From Microbulbifer variabilis ATCC 700307 (GTDB taxonomy: Bacteria; Pseudomonadota; Gammaproteobacteria; Pseudomonadales; Cellvibrionaceae): DNA of 64,000 nt. The notes under the pieces were generated by a model. It worked only from the letters and a program-made list of their open reading frames with translations. It did not search any database and had not been told where the DNA came from. A program made the position numbers and the translations under genes. The stretch covers positions 558,001-622,000 of the forward strand of contig NZ_AQYJ01000029.1 in the NCBI RefSeq assembly GCF_000380565.1. Direction: 5' to 3'. Below, piece after piece: positions 1 through 8,639 of this stretch. Numbering within the stretch: position 1 is the first letter of the stretch; every line of letters begins with the position of its first letter.

Positions 1-620
1 TGCCGCAAATTCGATCTACACGGCTTTTTGAGACGAGTGTTCGCCCATTGTTCTCACTGCAAAAACTCCGGATAAGCCTCACGATGCTGCTATCCGTTGG
101 CGCTATTGGTTAGCACCGTTCTTCCTTAAGTACCTTTTGTTAGTACCGCCCTGTACCTGTGCCATAGGCTTCCATGGCCGGGTTGGGCGCCACCCTTCGG
201 TCAGTTTCTAGCTGGGTGGCAAGGTTTGCGTCATCAATACGGGCTCTGTAGTTCGGCTTTTGGCCGATCTGTGTGTTCTATATTTTGTTCACCGGGCACG
301 TGGAAGCTGGAACACCCGGGTAGCCAGTGCGGTCGCTGGCATTATTTTCTACAAAGCGGGACGCAAGTTTATGAGTCGTCCTTTCAAGCGCTGCGGGTCA
401 CGGCCCGTCTTACCTTCGCGATATTTACCCACCTAACAGTGGGCTGTTTTGCTGCTGAGGCCCCCATAGGGTTCTCGTTTTGGGAGGCACTCATCAGCTA
501 AGTTTCTATCAATGACGCGGCATTCCCGCGCACCGGCCGAACAGCGGTATTTTCTCTGAAGCCATGGCTGTCTCTTCATGTGGGAAGTTGCCAGTGGCCG
601 AAAACCAGCGGAATTCAGGC
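1..620 (-). promoter_or_regulatory. Probable long 5' leader of rne (RNase E), coding region off the left edge
   Basis: This stretch has no convincing gene on either strand. It lies divergent from rluC, where Pseudomonas and relatives carry rne, and it is downstream of a strong minus-strand promoter at 627-655. It is rich in potential stems. The clearest is a perfect 7-bp pair GCCACCC (189-195) with GGGTGGC (214-220), and a CCGGG/CCCGG pair lies near 292-319. RNase E mRNA in E. coli has a long structured leader used for autoregulation; a similar leader here is inference from position and structure. The rne start codon is not in the window, so the leader exceeds 620 nt. Confidence 0.55.
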
Positions 621-626
621 CGGCCG

Positions 627-655
627 AATATAGCACGGGCAGGAGGGTGCTTCAA
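627..655 (-). promoter_or_regulatory. Sigma-70 type promoter reading left, probably for rne
   Basis: On the minus strand TTGAAG (655-650) is followed after exactly 17 bases by TATATT (632-627), close to the sigma-70 consensus in both boxes and spacing. Transcription would start near 620 and run away from rluC. Its place also argues that rluC coding does not begin as far upstream as 564, because the promoter would then lie inside the gene. Confidence 0.6.
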
Positions 656-674
656 TTGTCCCTGCTGCGGCGCT

Positions 675-1682
675 ATGATGCGCGTCATGCGAAGTATACC
701 TCCCCAAAAACCGGCTGAGGCCGATAGCCCCTCTGATACCTGGAACCCTTCTGGCGGCGTGCAGTTTTTAACTGTGCCGGATGAGTTGGCAGGGCAAAGG
801 ATTGACAACTTTTTACAGGCGCGCCTTAAAGGTGTGCCCCGTTCAAGAATCTATCGAATCCTGCGCAAGGGTGAGGTAAGAGTAAATAAAGGACGGGTTA
901 AGGCGGAATACAAGTTGGTGGCGGGGGATGTGGTGCGTGTGCCGCCAATCCGTGCAGCCGAGCAAACTCCGGCCCCTGTTGCAGGAGAGCAGCTGCGCCA
1001 GCTGGTGAAAGAATCCATACTATATGATGATAATGGGTTAATGGTGATCAATAAGCCTGCAGGCCTTGCGGTGCATGGCGGCAGTGGCGTGCGCCTCGGC
1101 TTGATTGAGGTGTTGCGGCAGATGTATCCGCAGAGTCGCTTTATAGAGTTGGTACACCGTCTCGACCGTGATACTAGTGGTGCCATTATGGTGGCGCGCA
1201 AGCGTGCCGTTTTGCAGCATGTGCAGTCAGAATTGCGTAACGGCCAGATAGGCAAGTCTTATCTGGCGCTGGCCGTGGGCAAATGGCCTCGAGGTCGGCG
1301 GTTGGTTGAGGCTCCCCTGCGTAAAAACACCCTAAAGAGTGGGGAGCGTATGGTGTCAGTACACCCTGAGGGTAAGCCCTCAGAGACACGCTTTCAGTTG
1401 CTTGAACGTTTCAAGGCGGCCACTTTGGTTTCGGCGGTGCCAGTGACCGGGCGTACTCACCAGATCCGGGTTCACGCACAGTTTGTGGGTTGCCCTTTAG
1501 CTGGGGATGCTAAATATACCCCAGATGACACAAACCGGGAGTTTCGCTCCCGCGGGCTAAAGCGTCTGTTTCTCCACTCCGCTTCGGTCCGTTGTTCGCT
1601 CCCCAGCGGTGAGAGGGTGCATGTTGAAGCGCCCCTGCCCGGCGAGTTAGAGGCGTTGTTGAAGAAGTTGCGGGAAGAATAG
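675..1682 (+). CDS. rluC: 23S rRNA pseudouridine synthase RluC
   Basis: Makes pseudouridines in 23S rRNA (positions 955, 2504 and 2580 in E. coli). An N-terminal S4 RNA-binding domain begins near residue 20 (GQRIDNFLQ, then YRILRKGEVRVNKGR). The catalytic RluA-type domain carries HRLDRDTSG, with the catalytic Asp near residue 164 from this start. RTHQIRVH follows near the C-terminus. The frame is open back to 564, but the extension is Cys-rich, unlike the family and overlaps the divergent promoter. I place the start at one of the ATGs 675, 678 or 687; none has a strong Shine-Dalgarno. The next gene, a HAD phosphatase, starts 13 bp later, as in Pseudomonas. Confidence 0.93.
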   Translation: MMRVMRSIPPQKPAEADSPSDTWNPSGGVQFLTVPDELAGQRIDNFLQARLKGVPRSRIYRILRKGEVRVNKGRVKAEYKLVAGDVVRVPPIRAAEQTPAPVAGEQLRQLVKESILYDDNGLMVINKPAGLAVHGGSGVRLGLIEVLRQMYPQSRFIELVHRLDRDTSGAIMVARKRAVLQHVQSELRNGQIGKSYLALAVGKWPRGRRLVEAPLRKNTLKSGERMVSVHPEGKPSETRFQLLERFKAATLVSAVPVTGRTHQIRVHAQFVGCPLAGDAKYTPDDTNREFRSRGLKRLFLHSASVRCSLPSGERVHVEAPLPGELEALLKKLREE

Positions 1683-1695
1683 GTCTGCTGGTTGT

Positions 1696-2340
1696 ATGTT
1701 GGTTATTCTCGATTGGGATGGCACAGTTTGTAATTCTGAGTCGCGTATTGTCGCTTGCATGTTGCGAGCGGCTGAGCGGGTAGGGTTGCCGGTCCTGGCA
1801 CCTGAGGCGGTAAGCAATATTATCGGACTCGGCCTGCCAGAGGCTGTGGCAACACTTTTCCCTGAAGCTGTAAGTGAGGATAAGCTGGCTTTGCGGCAGT
1901 TTTACTCAGAGGAGTGGATGGCTGCGAGGGTGGAACCCTTGCCGCTTTTCAATGGGGTGTTGGATACCCTCGATAAGCTGCTTTGTGCCGGACATCAGCT
2001 GGCAGTGGCGACAGGTAAAAGTCGCCGGGGCCTCAATCGCGAGTTCAAAGAGCATGGAATGGGGCATTTGTTTGTCGCTAGTCGCTGTGCCGATGAGACT
2101 GCCTCCAAGCCTGATCCACTGATGCTAAGCGAGTTGCTGTCTGAAACCGGCCATAAGGCTGAGGAAGCTGTCATGGTTGGTGATACGGTTTACGATTTGG
2201 ACATGGCAGCGGCTATTGAGATGCCGTCCATCGGTGTTAGTTATGGCGCCCATTGCCCTACCAGGCTGCAGGAATGTCGGCCCAAGGCCATAATTGATGA
2301 GTTCTCAGGCCTGCTTAGCTGGCCGCCTTTGGTTCCCTAG
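1696..2340 (+). CDS. HAD-superfamily phosphatase, phosphoglycolate phosphatase-like
   Basis: A 214-residue HAD subfamily IA hydrolase. Motif I is DWDGT near residues 6-10 with the nucleophile Asp, motif II is the ATGKS segment, a Lys lies in SKPDP, and motif IV is VGDTVYDLDMA. A helical cap lies between motifs I and II. Proteins of this type next to rluC are usually called phosphoglycolate phosphatase-like, but the substrate cannot be read from sequence. It probably shares a transcript with rluC. Its last 26 bases overlap the convergent maf gene. Confidence 0.85.
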   Translation: MLVILDWDGTVCNSESRIVACMLRAAERVGLPVLAPEAVSNIIGLGLPEAVATLFPEAVSEDKLALRQFYSEEWMAARVEPLPLFNGVLDTLDKLLCAGHQLAVATGKSRRGLNREFKEHGMGHLFVASRCADETASKPDPLMLSELLSETGHKAEEAVMVGDTVYDLDMAAAIEMPSIGVSYGAHCPTRLQECRPKAIIDEFSGLLSWPPLVP

Positions 2341-2929
2341 TTGCTGGTGCTAGTGGGCTGATGCCGAATTCACCAAGGAAATCTACCAGGCGAATCAGGG
2401 GGAGGCCCACCAGAGTGTTGATATCTGAGCCCTCTAGTTTTTCAAAGAGCGTGATACCTAGCCCTTCAACTTTGAATGAGCCCGCGCAATCGTAGGGCTC
2501 CTCCAGATCTATATAGCGCTCTATCTGCTCCATACCGAGCTGGCGGAAGTAAACGGTGTAGATTTCTACTGAGCTCAGTTGTCTCTTGGTCGTACTGTTA
2601 AGCACGGATAACCCGGTAAAGAAGGTAACTTTGTTGCCGGAGCAGGCGCGGAGTTGGGTGATTGCCCGTTCGCGGTTACCTGGCTTGCTCAGGATGCGGC
2701 CATTGCACTCTGCTACCTGATCGGAGCCAATAATCAGCGATTGAGGGTTCTTTGGCGCCAGTGCGTGAGCTTTTTCCTCAGCGAGCCTCAGGGCTAAAGC
2801 GTTGGCACTCTCCCCGGGTTTTGCCTCCTCATTTATCTGGGGTGCAATATGTTCAAAGGAGAGGTGCAATTGCCCTAGTAATGCTCTGCGGTAGGGGGAG
2901 CTTGAGGCCAGTATCAGTGAAAGAGACAT
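2315..2929 (-). CDS. yceF: Maf-like nucleotide pyrophosphatase (YceF type, m7GTP)
   Basis: A 204-residue Maf protein. It opens with the LASSSPYRR signature (residues 7-15), carries the conserved SDQV near residue 70 and the EPYDCAGSFKVEG segment near 143-155. Maf/YceF enzymes hydrolyse non-canonical or methylated nucleoside triphosphates; the YceF branch prefers m7GTP. The YceF assignment rests on linkage to yceD-rpmF-plsX, where this paralogue is found in gammaproteobacteria. It is transcribed leftwards, divergent from yceD, and overlaps the HAD gene tail to tail. Confidence 0.9.
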   Translation of the reverse strand: MSLSLILASSSPYRRALLGQLHLSFEHIAPQINEEAKPGESANALALRLAEEKAHALAPKNPQSLIIGSDQVAECNGRILSKPGNRERAITQLRACSGNKVTFFTGLSVLNSTTKRQLSSVEIYTVYFRQLGMEQIERYIDLEEPYDCAGSFKVEGLGITLFEKLEGSDINTLVGLPLIRLVDFLGEFGISPLAPATREPKAAS

Positions 2930-3037
2930 TCCAGGGGGTGTTTCCGTAATTGATTGGTCGAAGTTTGTGACCGCGCGATACTGCAGCGCCTTAATTGTTT
3001 TGACAAGGGTAGAGTGAGTCCATAGAATTGCGCGCTT

Positions 3038-3580
3038 ATGTCGATAGCCCCCTCAAAATCAGTATTACCAAAGAGCATTGATGCTCGGAAATTGGTGCAG
3101 CGTGAACAGTATTTAGACGGTATTTTGCCGTGGGAACCACTGGATCGACTGCGTACAGCCGTGGAATCTGTGGATGGGGAGGTCGTGTCTGAATTGCAAT
3201 TTGGGCGCGATCTGCAAGGTCATCTCACTGTAACCGGCAAAGTGTCGTGTACTGTTGAGCTGCTGTGCCAGCGCTGCCTGCACCCAGTGCGTGAGCAGAT
3301 TGAGGCACAGTTTTGCTGGGGTATCGTTTGGTCTGAGGAGCAGGGTAAAGCCCTCCCCAAGGATCTGGATCCGGTGATCCAGGAAAGCGAGGAGCTAAAC
3401 CTGCACCAGATCCTTGAAGATGAAATTTTGCTCAATCTGCCGATGGTGGCTTATCACGATGAGGAATGCGTCTCCAGGGACAGTTTTCATATTGGTGAGG
3501 AGAAAGCGGAGGCGGGTGAGCAACGAGAAAACCCCTTTAAAGTGCTGGAGCAGTTGAAGGGTTCTTCGGGTAAGTCCTAG
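3038..3580 (+). CDS. yceD: 23S rRNA accumulation protein YceD (DUF177)
   Basis: A 180-residue YceD/DUF177 protein. The family's paired-cysteine segment CTVELLCQRC lies near residues 71-80, and the acidic ILEDEILLNLPMVAYH segment near 127-142. The family is needed for normal 23S rRNA levels and is almost always encoded just before rpmF, as here (75 bp upstream). It heads the ribosome/fatty-acid gene string that runs rightwards to fabF and beyond. Confidence 0.92.
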   Translation: MSIAPSKSVLPKSIDARKLVQREQYLDGILPWEPLDRLRTAVESVDGEVVSELQFGRDLQGHLTVTGKVSCTVELLCQRCLHPVREQIEAQFCWGIVWSEEQGKALPKDLDPVIQESEELNLHQILEDEILLNLPMVAYHDEECVSRDSFHIGEEKAEAGEQRENPFKVLEQLKGSSGKS

Positions 3581-3654
3581 ATTTATCCGAGGAGTTTGGG
3601 CTCGCCGGTAGGCGCCCCGGTTCCAGTGAAATTTGTTTATTTTAGGAGCTAGCA

Positions 3655-3849
3655 ATGGCTGTTCAACAAAACAAGAAGACTCGTTCCCGTCGCGGCATGC
3701 GCCGTTCTCACGACGCCCTGGGTGCTGGTGCAACTCTCTCTGTGGACCCTACCACCGGTGAGAAGCATCGTCGCCACCACGTGACCAAAGACGGTTTCTA
3801 CCGCGGTCGCAAGGTGATTGAAATCGGCGGCGGCTCCGAAGAAGAGTAA
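3655..3849 (+). CDS. rpmF: 50S ribosomal protein L32
   Basis: A 64-residue L32. It starts [20 protein letters not shown], which is the hallmark N-terminus, is strongly basic, and has the usual length. A good Shine-Dalgarno (TAGGAG) precedes the ATG. This protein lacks the cysteine pair found in zinc-binding L32 variants, so it is the Cys-minus form. It sits 3 bases ahead of plsX, the conserved yceD-rpmF-plsX arrangement. Confidence 0.97.
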   Translation: MAVQQNKKTRSRRGMRRSHDALGAGATLSVDPTTGEKHRRHHVTKDGFYRGRKVIEIGGGSEEE

Positions 3850-3852
3850 GCC

Positions 3853-4899
3853 TTGTCCAGCCAATTGCGATTGGCCGTGGATGCAATGGGCGGGGACTTA
3901 GGTCCCCGCTCTGTCGTTCCGGCCTGTATTAGATTTCTTCAAAATTTCCCCAATGCGCAGCTGAAGTTATTTGGTCCTCGCGCGCAGCTTGAGACTCTGA
4001 TCCTTGAGTTTCACAAAACCCGATTTTCTAACCGTCTTGAAATAGTCGATTGCACCCAGGTTGTTACGCAAGAGTGTAATCCGCTGCAGGCCGTGCGACG
4101 CAAGCGTGGCTCCACTATGGCAGAAGCCTTGAAGGCGGTTGCCAGTGGTGATGCCCAGGCTATGGTTACCTCGGGAAATACCGGCGCGCTGTTGGCCCTG
4201 AGTCGTAGCATACTGGGTAATATTGATGGCGTTCGAAAGCCCGCGCTGGGCAAATCGGTCCCTTCCGGCCACGGCTCCTGCTATCTTTTGGACCTCGGTG
4301 CGAATGTTGGTTGTAGCGCGGAAGATTTGTTGCAGTTTGCGCGTATGGGTATTGAGGCTCAGCACATTCATACGGCTATCCCCCGCGAGAGTATTGAGGT
4401 CGCTTTACTGAATATTGGCTCGGAGGCACACAAAGGGACTGCTGAGATTCGTCGCGCTTCAGAGCTGCTTGAGGCGGATCCAGAGGTCAACTATGTGGGC
4501 TTTGTGGAAGGGCACGACATATTTACCGGTTCTGTCGATGTGGTTGTCTGCGATGGGTTGATGGGAAATGTGGCGATGAAGTCCGCTGAGGGTGTGATTC
4601 GACTAATGGGTCAAAAAGCGTTCACTATCGAGAAAAAGGGGTGTTTCAAGCGTTTTTTTGGCCAATTAGCCATAAAGCTGTTGCGAAAATGGCGTACACA
4701 GGTGGAACCCGCTCGCTATAATGGCGCCAGCTTTGTAGGGGTGAAGGGCAACGTGATCAAAAGTCACGGAGGAGCCAGTAGCGAGGCTTTTTACCGGGCA
4801 ATGGTGACGGCGAAGGAATGTGCTGATGCCAACCTGGCCGCCAAGGTTGGTGCCGCTATGGCCCAGGCTGGCGAGCGAAACTCAAAGGAAATGGGGTAG
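3853..4899 (+). CDS. plsX: Phosphate acyltransferase PlsX
   Basis: Converts acyl-ACP and phosphate to acyl phosphate for phospholipid synthesis. The N-terminus LRLAVDAMGGDLGP matches the family's AxDxMGGDxGP signature, and GNTGALLA and DLGANVGC are also present. The 348-residue length is normal. The start is a TTG three bases after the rpmF stop; no ATG upstream gives a better N-terminus. fabH, which follows plsX in E. coli, is absent, and fabD follows directly as in Pseudomonas. Confidence 0.95.
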   Translation: MSSQLRLAVDAMGGDLGPRSVVPACIRFLQNFPNAQLKLFGPRAQLETLILEFHKTRFSNRLEIVDCTQVVTQECNPLQAVRRKRGSTMAEALKAVASGDAQAMVTSGNTGALLALSRSILGNIDGVRKPALGKSVPSGHGSCYLLDLGANVGCSAEDLLQFARMGIEAQHIHTAIPRESIEVALLNIGSEAHKGTAEIRRASELLEADPEVNYVGFVEGHDIFTGSVDVVVCDGLMGNVAMKSAEGVIRLMGQKAFTIEKKGCFKRFFGQLAIKLLRKWRTQVEPARYNGASFVGVKGNVIKSHGGASSEAFYRAMVTAKECADANLAAKVGAAMAQAGERNSKEMG

Positions 4900-4952
4900 G
4901 AAGTACGTTCCCCCTCCTACTGAAATTTGCCAAATAGGTTTAAGGATATCTT

Positions 4953-5897
4953 ATGACCAATGCTGCGCTTGCATTTGTCTTTCCGGGGCAGGGATCTCAG
5001 AAGATCGGTATGCTTTCTGAGATTGCTCAAGAGGCTCCCGAAATCCAGGCCACTTTCGCCGAAGCTTCAGAGGTTCTTGGTTATGATCTGTGGGATCTCT
5101 GCCAGAACGGTGAGCAAGAGGCGATCAATCTCACTCAGCGCACCCAGCCTCTTCTTTTGACTTCCAGTGTAGCCCTGTATCGCCTGTGGCGTGCCCGTGG
5201 GGGAGCCCAGCCTGCTCGTATGGCGGGGCATAGCCTGGGGGAGTGGTCTGCCCTGGTTTGTGCTGGAGTGCTGGTCTTTAAAGATGCAGTGCATCTTGTT
5301 CGGGAGCGCGGTCGTTTGATGCAGGAAGCGGTTCCTGTGGGTACAGGTGCTATGGCTGCAGTGATAGGTCTCGAAGATGAGGCTGTGGAAGCTGCTTGTG
5401 CCAGTGCTGCAGAAGGTGAGGTGGTTTCCGCTGTAAATTACAACTCTCCTGGGCAAATAGTGATTGCCGGCAATAGCGCAGCGGTTGATCGTGCTATAGA
5501 GGCCTGCAAGGCTGCCGGCGCTAAGAAAGCAATGCCCCTGCCGGTAAGTGCCCCGTTCCACACAGAGTTGATGCGCCCAGCGGCGGAGAAGCTTGCTCCC
5601 CAGATTGAAGCGGCGGGATTTAACACACCTGAAATTCCGGTTGTGCACAATGTGCATGCGGGAGTTGAATCAGATCCTGCGGCAATTAAGGCTCTAATGA
5701 TTGAGCAAATCTATCGCCCGGTACGCTGGACTGCATGTACCCGCAAGATTATCGCCGATGGCGCTGCGCAGTTGGTTGAGTGTGGGCCAGGCAAGGTGCT
5801 GGCTGGACTGACAAAGCGTATTGATCGCAGTGTTGCTTGCCACAACATCGACAGCCCCAGTAATTTCAATGAGGCACTGAGAGCTACAGCGGTCTGA
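4953..5897 (+). CDS. fabD: Malonyl-CoA:ACP transacylase FabD
   Basis: Loads malonyl groups onto acyl carrier protein for fatty-acid elongation. The glycine-rich FPGQGSQ lies at residues 10-16, the nucleophile Ser94 in GHSLGEW, and a PFHTELM segment holds the catalytic His in the second half. The 314-residue length is typical. It lies between plsX and fabG in the type II fatty-acid synthase cluster and is probably co-transcribed with them. Confidence 0.96.
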   Translation: MTNAALAFVFPGQGSQKIGMLSEIAQEAPEIQATFAEASEVLGYDLWDLCQNGEQEAINLTQRTQPLLLTSSVALYRLWRARGGAQPARMAGHSLGEWSALVCAGVLVFKDAVHLVRERGRLMQEAVPVGTGAMAAVIGLEDEAVEAACASAAEGEVVSAVNYNSPGQIVIAGNSAAVDRAIEACKAAGAKKAMPLPVSAPFHTELMRPAAEKLAPQIEAAGFNTPEIPVVHNVHAGVESDPAAIKALMIEQIYRPVRWTACTRKIIADGAAQLVECGPGKVLAGLTKRIDRSVACHNIDSPSNFNEALRATAV

Positions 5898-5943
5898 GTA
5901 GTGTTTTGGCGACTGCCATTGGTTGAATAAGGATAAAGCGAGT

Positions 5944-6699
5944 ATGAGCCTAATGATTTCCCTGGAGGGCAAAGTAGCCCTGGTTACCGGTGCCAGCCGC
6001 GGTATTGGTGCGGCAATTGCAGATATGTTGGGTAGCCTGGGGGCAACAGTGGTCGGCACTGCCACCAGTGAAGGCGGTGCTGAAAAAATTAGCACGCGCT
6101 TTGCTGAAAAGGGCATCAAGGGAGCTGGTATGGTGCTTGATGTTACCAGTGCGGAGAGTATTGCCGGACTTCATGCTGCCATAAAGAATGACTTTGACGT
6201 GCCAACGATTTTGGTAAATAACGCAGGTATCACTAAAGATAACCTGCTGATGCGCATGAAGGACGATGAGTGGGATTCTGTTGTTGAAACTAACTTATCT
6301 GCAGTTTTTCGTATGACCAAAACCTGCTTGCGGGATATGACCAGGGCTCGCTGGGGGCGAATTATTAATATCAGCTCTGTAGTCGGTAGCATGGGTAATG
6401 CCGGACAAAGCAATTATGCGGCTACTAAAGCGGGTGTTGCTGGTTTTGCGCGGTCCCTTGCAGCCGAGATTGGTTCTCGTGGAATTACCGTAAATACTGT
6501 GGCTCCGGGTTTTATTGATACAGATATGACCAAGGTGTTGCCAGAAGCTCAGCGCGAAGCGCTACTTGGTAAAATCCCCTTGGGCCGTCTTGGTCAGCCC
6601 GAAGAAATCGCATCTGTGGTAGCCTTCCTGGCAAGCGATGCCGGAGGATATGTCACTGGTGAGACAATTCATGTCAATGGCGGCATGTACATGACCTGA
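5944..6699 (+). CDS. fabG: 3-oxoacyl-ACP reductase FabG
   Basis: NADPH-dependent reduction of 3-oxoacyl-ACP. A short-chain dehydrogenase: GASRGIG at residues 16-22, NNAGITKDNL, Ser in ISSVVGSMGNAGQ, and the YAATK catalytic Tyr/Lys pair. The frame is open to a TTG at 5923, but the ATG at 5944 has an AAGGA ribosome site at 5929-5933 and gives the usual N-terminus, for 251 residues. An AT-rich inverted repeat (AAAATACT 6710-6717, AGTATTTT 6740-6747) follows the stop and may attenuate read-through into acpP. Confidence 0.96.
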   Translation: MSLMISLEGKVALVTGASRGIGAAIADMLGSLGATVVGTATSEGGAEKISTRFAEKGIKGAGMVLDVTSAESIAGLHAAIKNDFDVPTILVNNAGITKDNLLMRMKDDEWDSVVETNLSAVFRMTKTCLRDMTRARWGRIINISSVVGSMGNAGQSNYAATKAGVAGFARSLAAEIGSRGITVNTVAPGFIDTDMTKVLPEAQREALLGKIPLGRLGQPEEIASVVAFLASDAGGYVTGETIHVNGGMYMT

Positions 6700-6779
6700 T
6701 GTTTGTTTAAAAATACTTCTTTAACTCATTGATTTTAGGAGTATTTTGTTATTTGCTGATGGTGGTGCAGGGCCGTACA

Positions 6780-6807
6780 TTACATCCCTAAAAACTTGGG
6801 GTACAAT
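6780..6807 (+). promoter_or_regulatory. Candidate acpP promoter
   Basis: TTACAT (6780-6785) and TACAAT (6802-6807) are spaced by 16 bases, 116 bases ahead of acpP. The -10 box is good and the -35 box weak. acpP is normally transcribed at a very high level from its own promoter inside the fab cluster, and the 223-bp gap between fabG and acpP leaves room for one. Confidence 0.45.
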
Positions 6808-6922
6808 GGCCTCTGAATTATCCAAAAGCTGTGTGAGCCGGTCGTTATCACCGTCAATTAAGTTGGTGAAATAACAATAACGACTAAAACAGATTTTTAC
6901 CCACTAGGAGTTAAATTGAATC

Positions 6923-7159
6923 ATGAGCAGCATTGAAGAGCGCGTTAAAAAGATCGTTGCTGAACAACTGGGCGTGAAGGAAGAAGACGTAAAGCCTGAA
7001 GCCTCTTTTGTTGAAGATCTGGGCGCGGACTCACTCGACACAGTTGAGCTGGTTATGGCTTTGGAAGAGGAATTCGAAACTGAAATCCCTGACGAAGAAG
7101 CCGAAAAAATCACTACTGTTCAGCTGGCAATGGATTATATCAAGGACAACCTTGGTTAA
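6923..7159 (+). CDS. acpP: Acyl carrier protein
   Basis: A 78-residue acidic acyl carrier protein that carries growing acyl chains on a phosphopantetheine arm. The attachment Ser is Ser37 in the invariant GADSLD motif. The start is fixed by the near-universal N-terminus [11 protein letters not shown] and a TAGGAG site 12 bases upstream. It has its own promoter region and a strong terminator 60 bases downstream, so it can be expressed apart from its neighbours. Confidence 0.98.
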   Translation: MSSIEERVKKIVAEQLGVKEEDVKPEASFVEDLGADSLDTVELVMALEEEFETEIPDEEAEKITTVQLAMDYIKDNLG

Positions 7160-7219
7160 TTCCTGCTGGGTAGTTTAGGCGCGAACAGCATAGTGTCTGT
7201 ACGTAGCCAAGCGATTCTG

Positions 7220-7256
7220 AGAGCCGTTCTATGTTACATAGCGCGGCTCTCTTTTT
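7220..7256 (+). terminator. Rho-independent terminator after acpP
   Basis: AGAGCCG (7220-7226) pairs perfectly with CGGCTCT (7244-7250). An inner CTATG/CATAG stem (7229-7233, 7237-7241) extends the hairpin, and CTTTTT follows. It should stop most acpP transcripts before fabF. Confidence 0.85.
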
Positions 7257-7350
7257 ATGAGCACTATGGAATTGTGACTGCTGGCCGAATGTTGTTTCCC
7301 TCACCGTACGGGGGGAGTGCAGCGGCCGCAAGAGTTTCGGGGGGACCGCA

Positions 7351-8592
7351 GTGTCGCACAGAAGAGTTGTTGTAACCGGAATGGGCGTAGTCAGCCCGTT
7401 GGGTAACACCGTAGGAGAAACTTGGTCTGGCATTCTGAAGGGGGCCATTGGCGCAGCTCCGATAGAAACCTTTGATGTTTCAGCTTTCTCAACCCGCTTT
7501 GCAGCTACGGTAAAAGATTTCGATCCCACTCCTTATATGCCCGCGAAAGATGCGCGCAAGATGGATACTTTTCTGCAATACGGTTTGATTGCAGGTATCC
7601 AGGCTATGCGGGATAGTGGTCTGGAGGTGAGTGGCGAGGGTGCCCAGCGCATGGGGACCTGCATTGGCTCCGGAATGGGTGGCATTATGGCCATCGAAGA
7701 CAATGCGATGTTAATTGCGGAGAAGGGACCTCGCCGCGTATCGCCTTTCTTTGTGCCTGGTGCCATTATTAATATGGTCGCTGGTAATCTGTCTATTAAG
7801 TACGGCCTGCGTGGGCCGAACCTTGCGGTGACCACGGCGTGTACAACAGGCACTCATGCGTTGGGCCTTGGCATGCGTACGATTCAGTATGGTGATGCCG
7901 ATGTGATGGTGTGTGGTGGTGCAGAAATGGTGACCACTCCTGTCGGGCTCGGTGGATTCTGTGCAGCTAGGGCGCTCTCGACACGTAACGATGATCCCCA
8001 AACTGCCAGCCGTCCTTGGGACAAAGGCCGGGATGGTTTTGTTCTGGGTGAGGGGGCTGCAGTACTTGTGCTGGAAGAGTATGAGCATGCCAAAGCACGT
8101 GGTGCGAATATCTATGCGGAATTGAGCGGTTTTGGTATGAGTGGTGATGCCCACCACATGACGTCGCCACCGGAAGATGGTGCGGGTGCGGCGCTATCTA
8201 TGCAGAATGCGCTCAAGGATGCAGGCATGAATGCTGATGAGATCCAGTATATCAATGCCCATGGCACCTCCACTCCTCTGGGGGATAAAGCGGAAATCGA
8301 GGCTGTTCAGAAGGTTTTTGCAGGTAACACTGAAAAACTAGCTGTTAGCTCCACTAAGTCTATGACAGGTCACCTTTTGGGCGCTGCCGGTGCGATCGAA
8401 GCGGTATTCTCTGTGTTGGCGCTACGTGACCAAATAGCCCCGCCCACGATGAACCTCTATGAACCAGATGAGGCGTGCGCCGATATTAATTTAGTGCCCC
8501 AAGAGGCGCAGCCAACAGCCATTGAGTCTGTGTTATCCAACTCCTTCGGGTTTGGTGGCACTAATGGCTCGCTGATTTTTAAGCGAATCTGA
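7351..8592 (+). CDS. fabF: 3-oxoacyl-ACP synthase II FabF
   Basis: Condensing enzyme that elongates acyl-ACP with malonyl-ACP. The catalytic Cys164 lies in TACTTGTHA; the two active-site His lie in [11 protein letters not shown] and [12 protein letters not shown]. The 413-residue length is standard. The start is a GTG preceded by a G-rich ribosome site; [18 protein letters not shown] is the usual N-terminus. The acpP terminator separates it from acpP. Confidence 0.96.
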   Translation: MSHRRVVVTGMGVVSPLGNTVGETWSGILKGAIGAAPIETFDVSAFSTRFAATVKDFDPTPYMPAKDARKMDTFLQYGLIAGIQAMRDSGLEVSGEGAQRMGTCIGSGMGGIMAIEDNAMLIAEKGPRRVSPFFVPGAIINMVAGNLSIKYGLRGPNLAVTTACTTGTHALGLGMRTIQYGDADVMVCGGAEMVTTPVGLGGFCAARALSTRNDDPQTASRPWDKGRDGFVLGEGAAVLVLEEYEHAKARGANIYAELSGFGMSGDAHHMTSPPEDGAGAALSMQNALKDAGMNADEIQYINAHGTSTPLGDKAEIEAVQKVFAGNTEKLAVSSTKSMTGHLLGAAGAIEAVFSVLALRDQIAPPTMNLYEPDEACADINLVPQEAQPTAIESVLSNSFGFGGTNGSLIFKRI

Positions 8593-8639
8593 CCCTGCCT
8601 GCCCGCCGTAGGGCGGGCAACTCTCACCCCGAGGAGAGT

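Noticed and set aside
226-501. 91-codon open frame in the leader at the left end
   Set aside because: No family resemblance, odd composition, and it lies inside a structured region transcribed in the other direction.
564-674. N-terminal extension of RluC
   Set aside because: Cys-rich and unlike the family, and it overlaps a near-consensus promoter for the divergent gene; the start was moved to 675.
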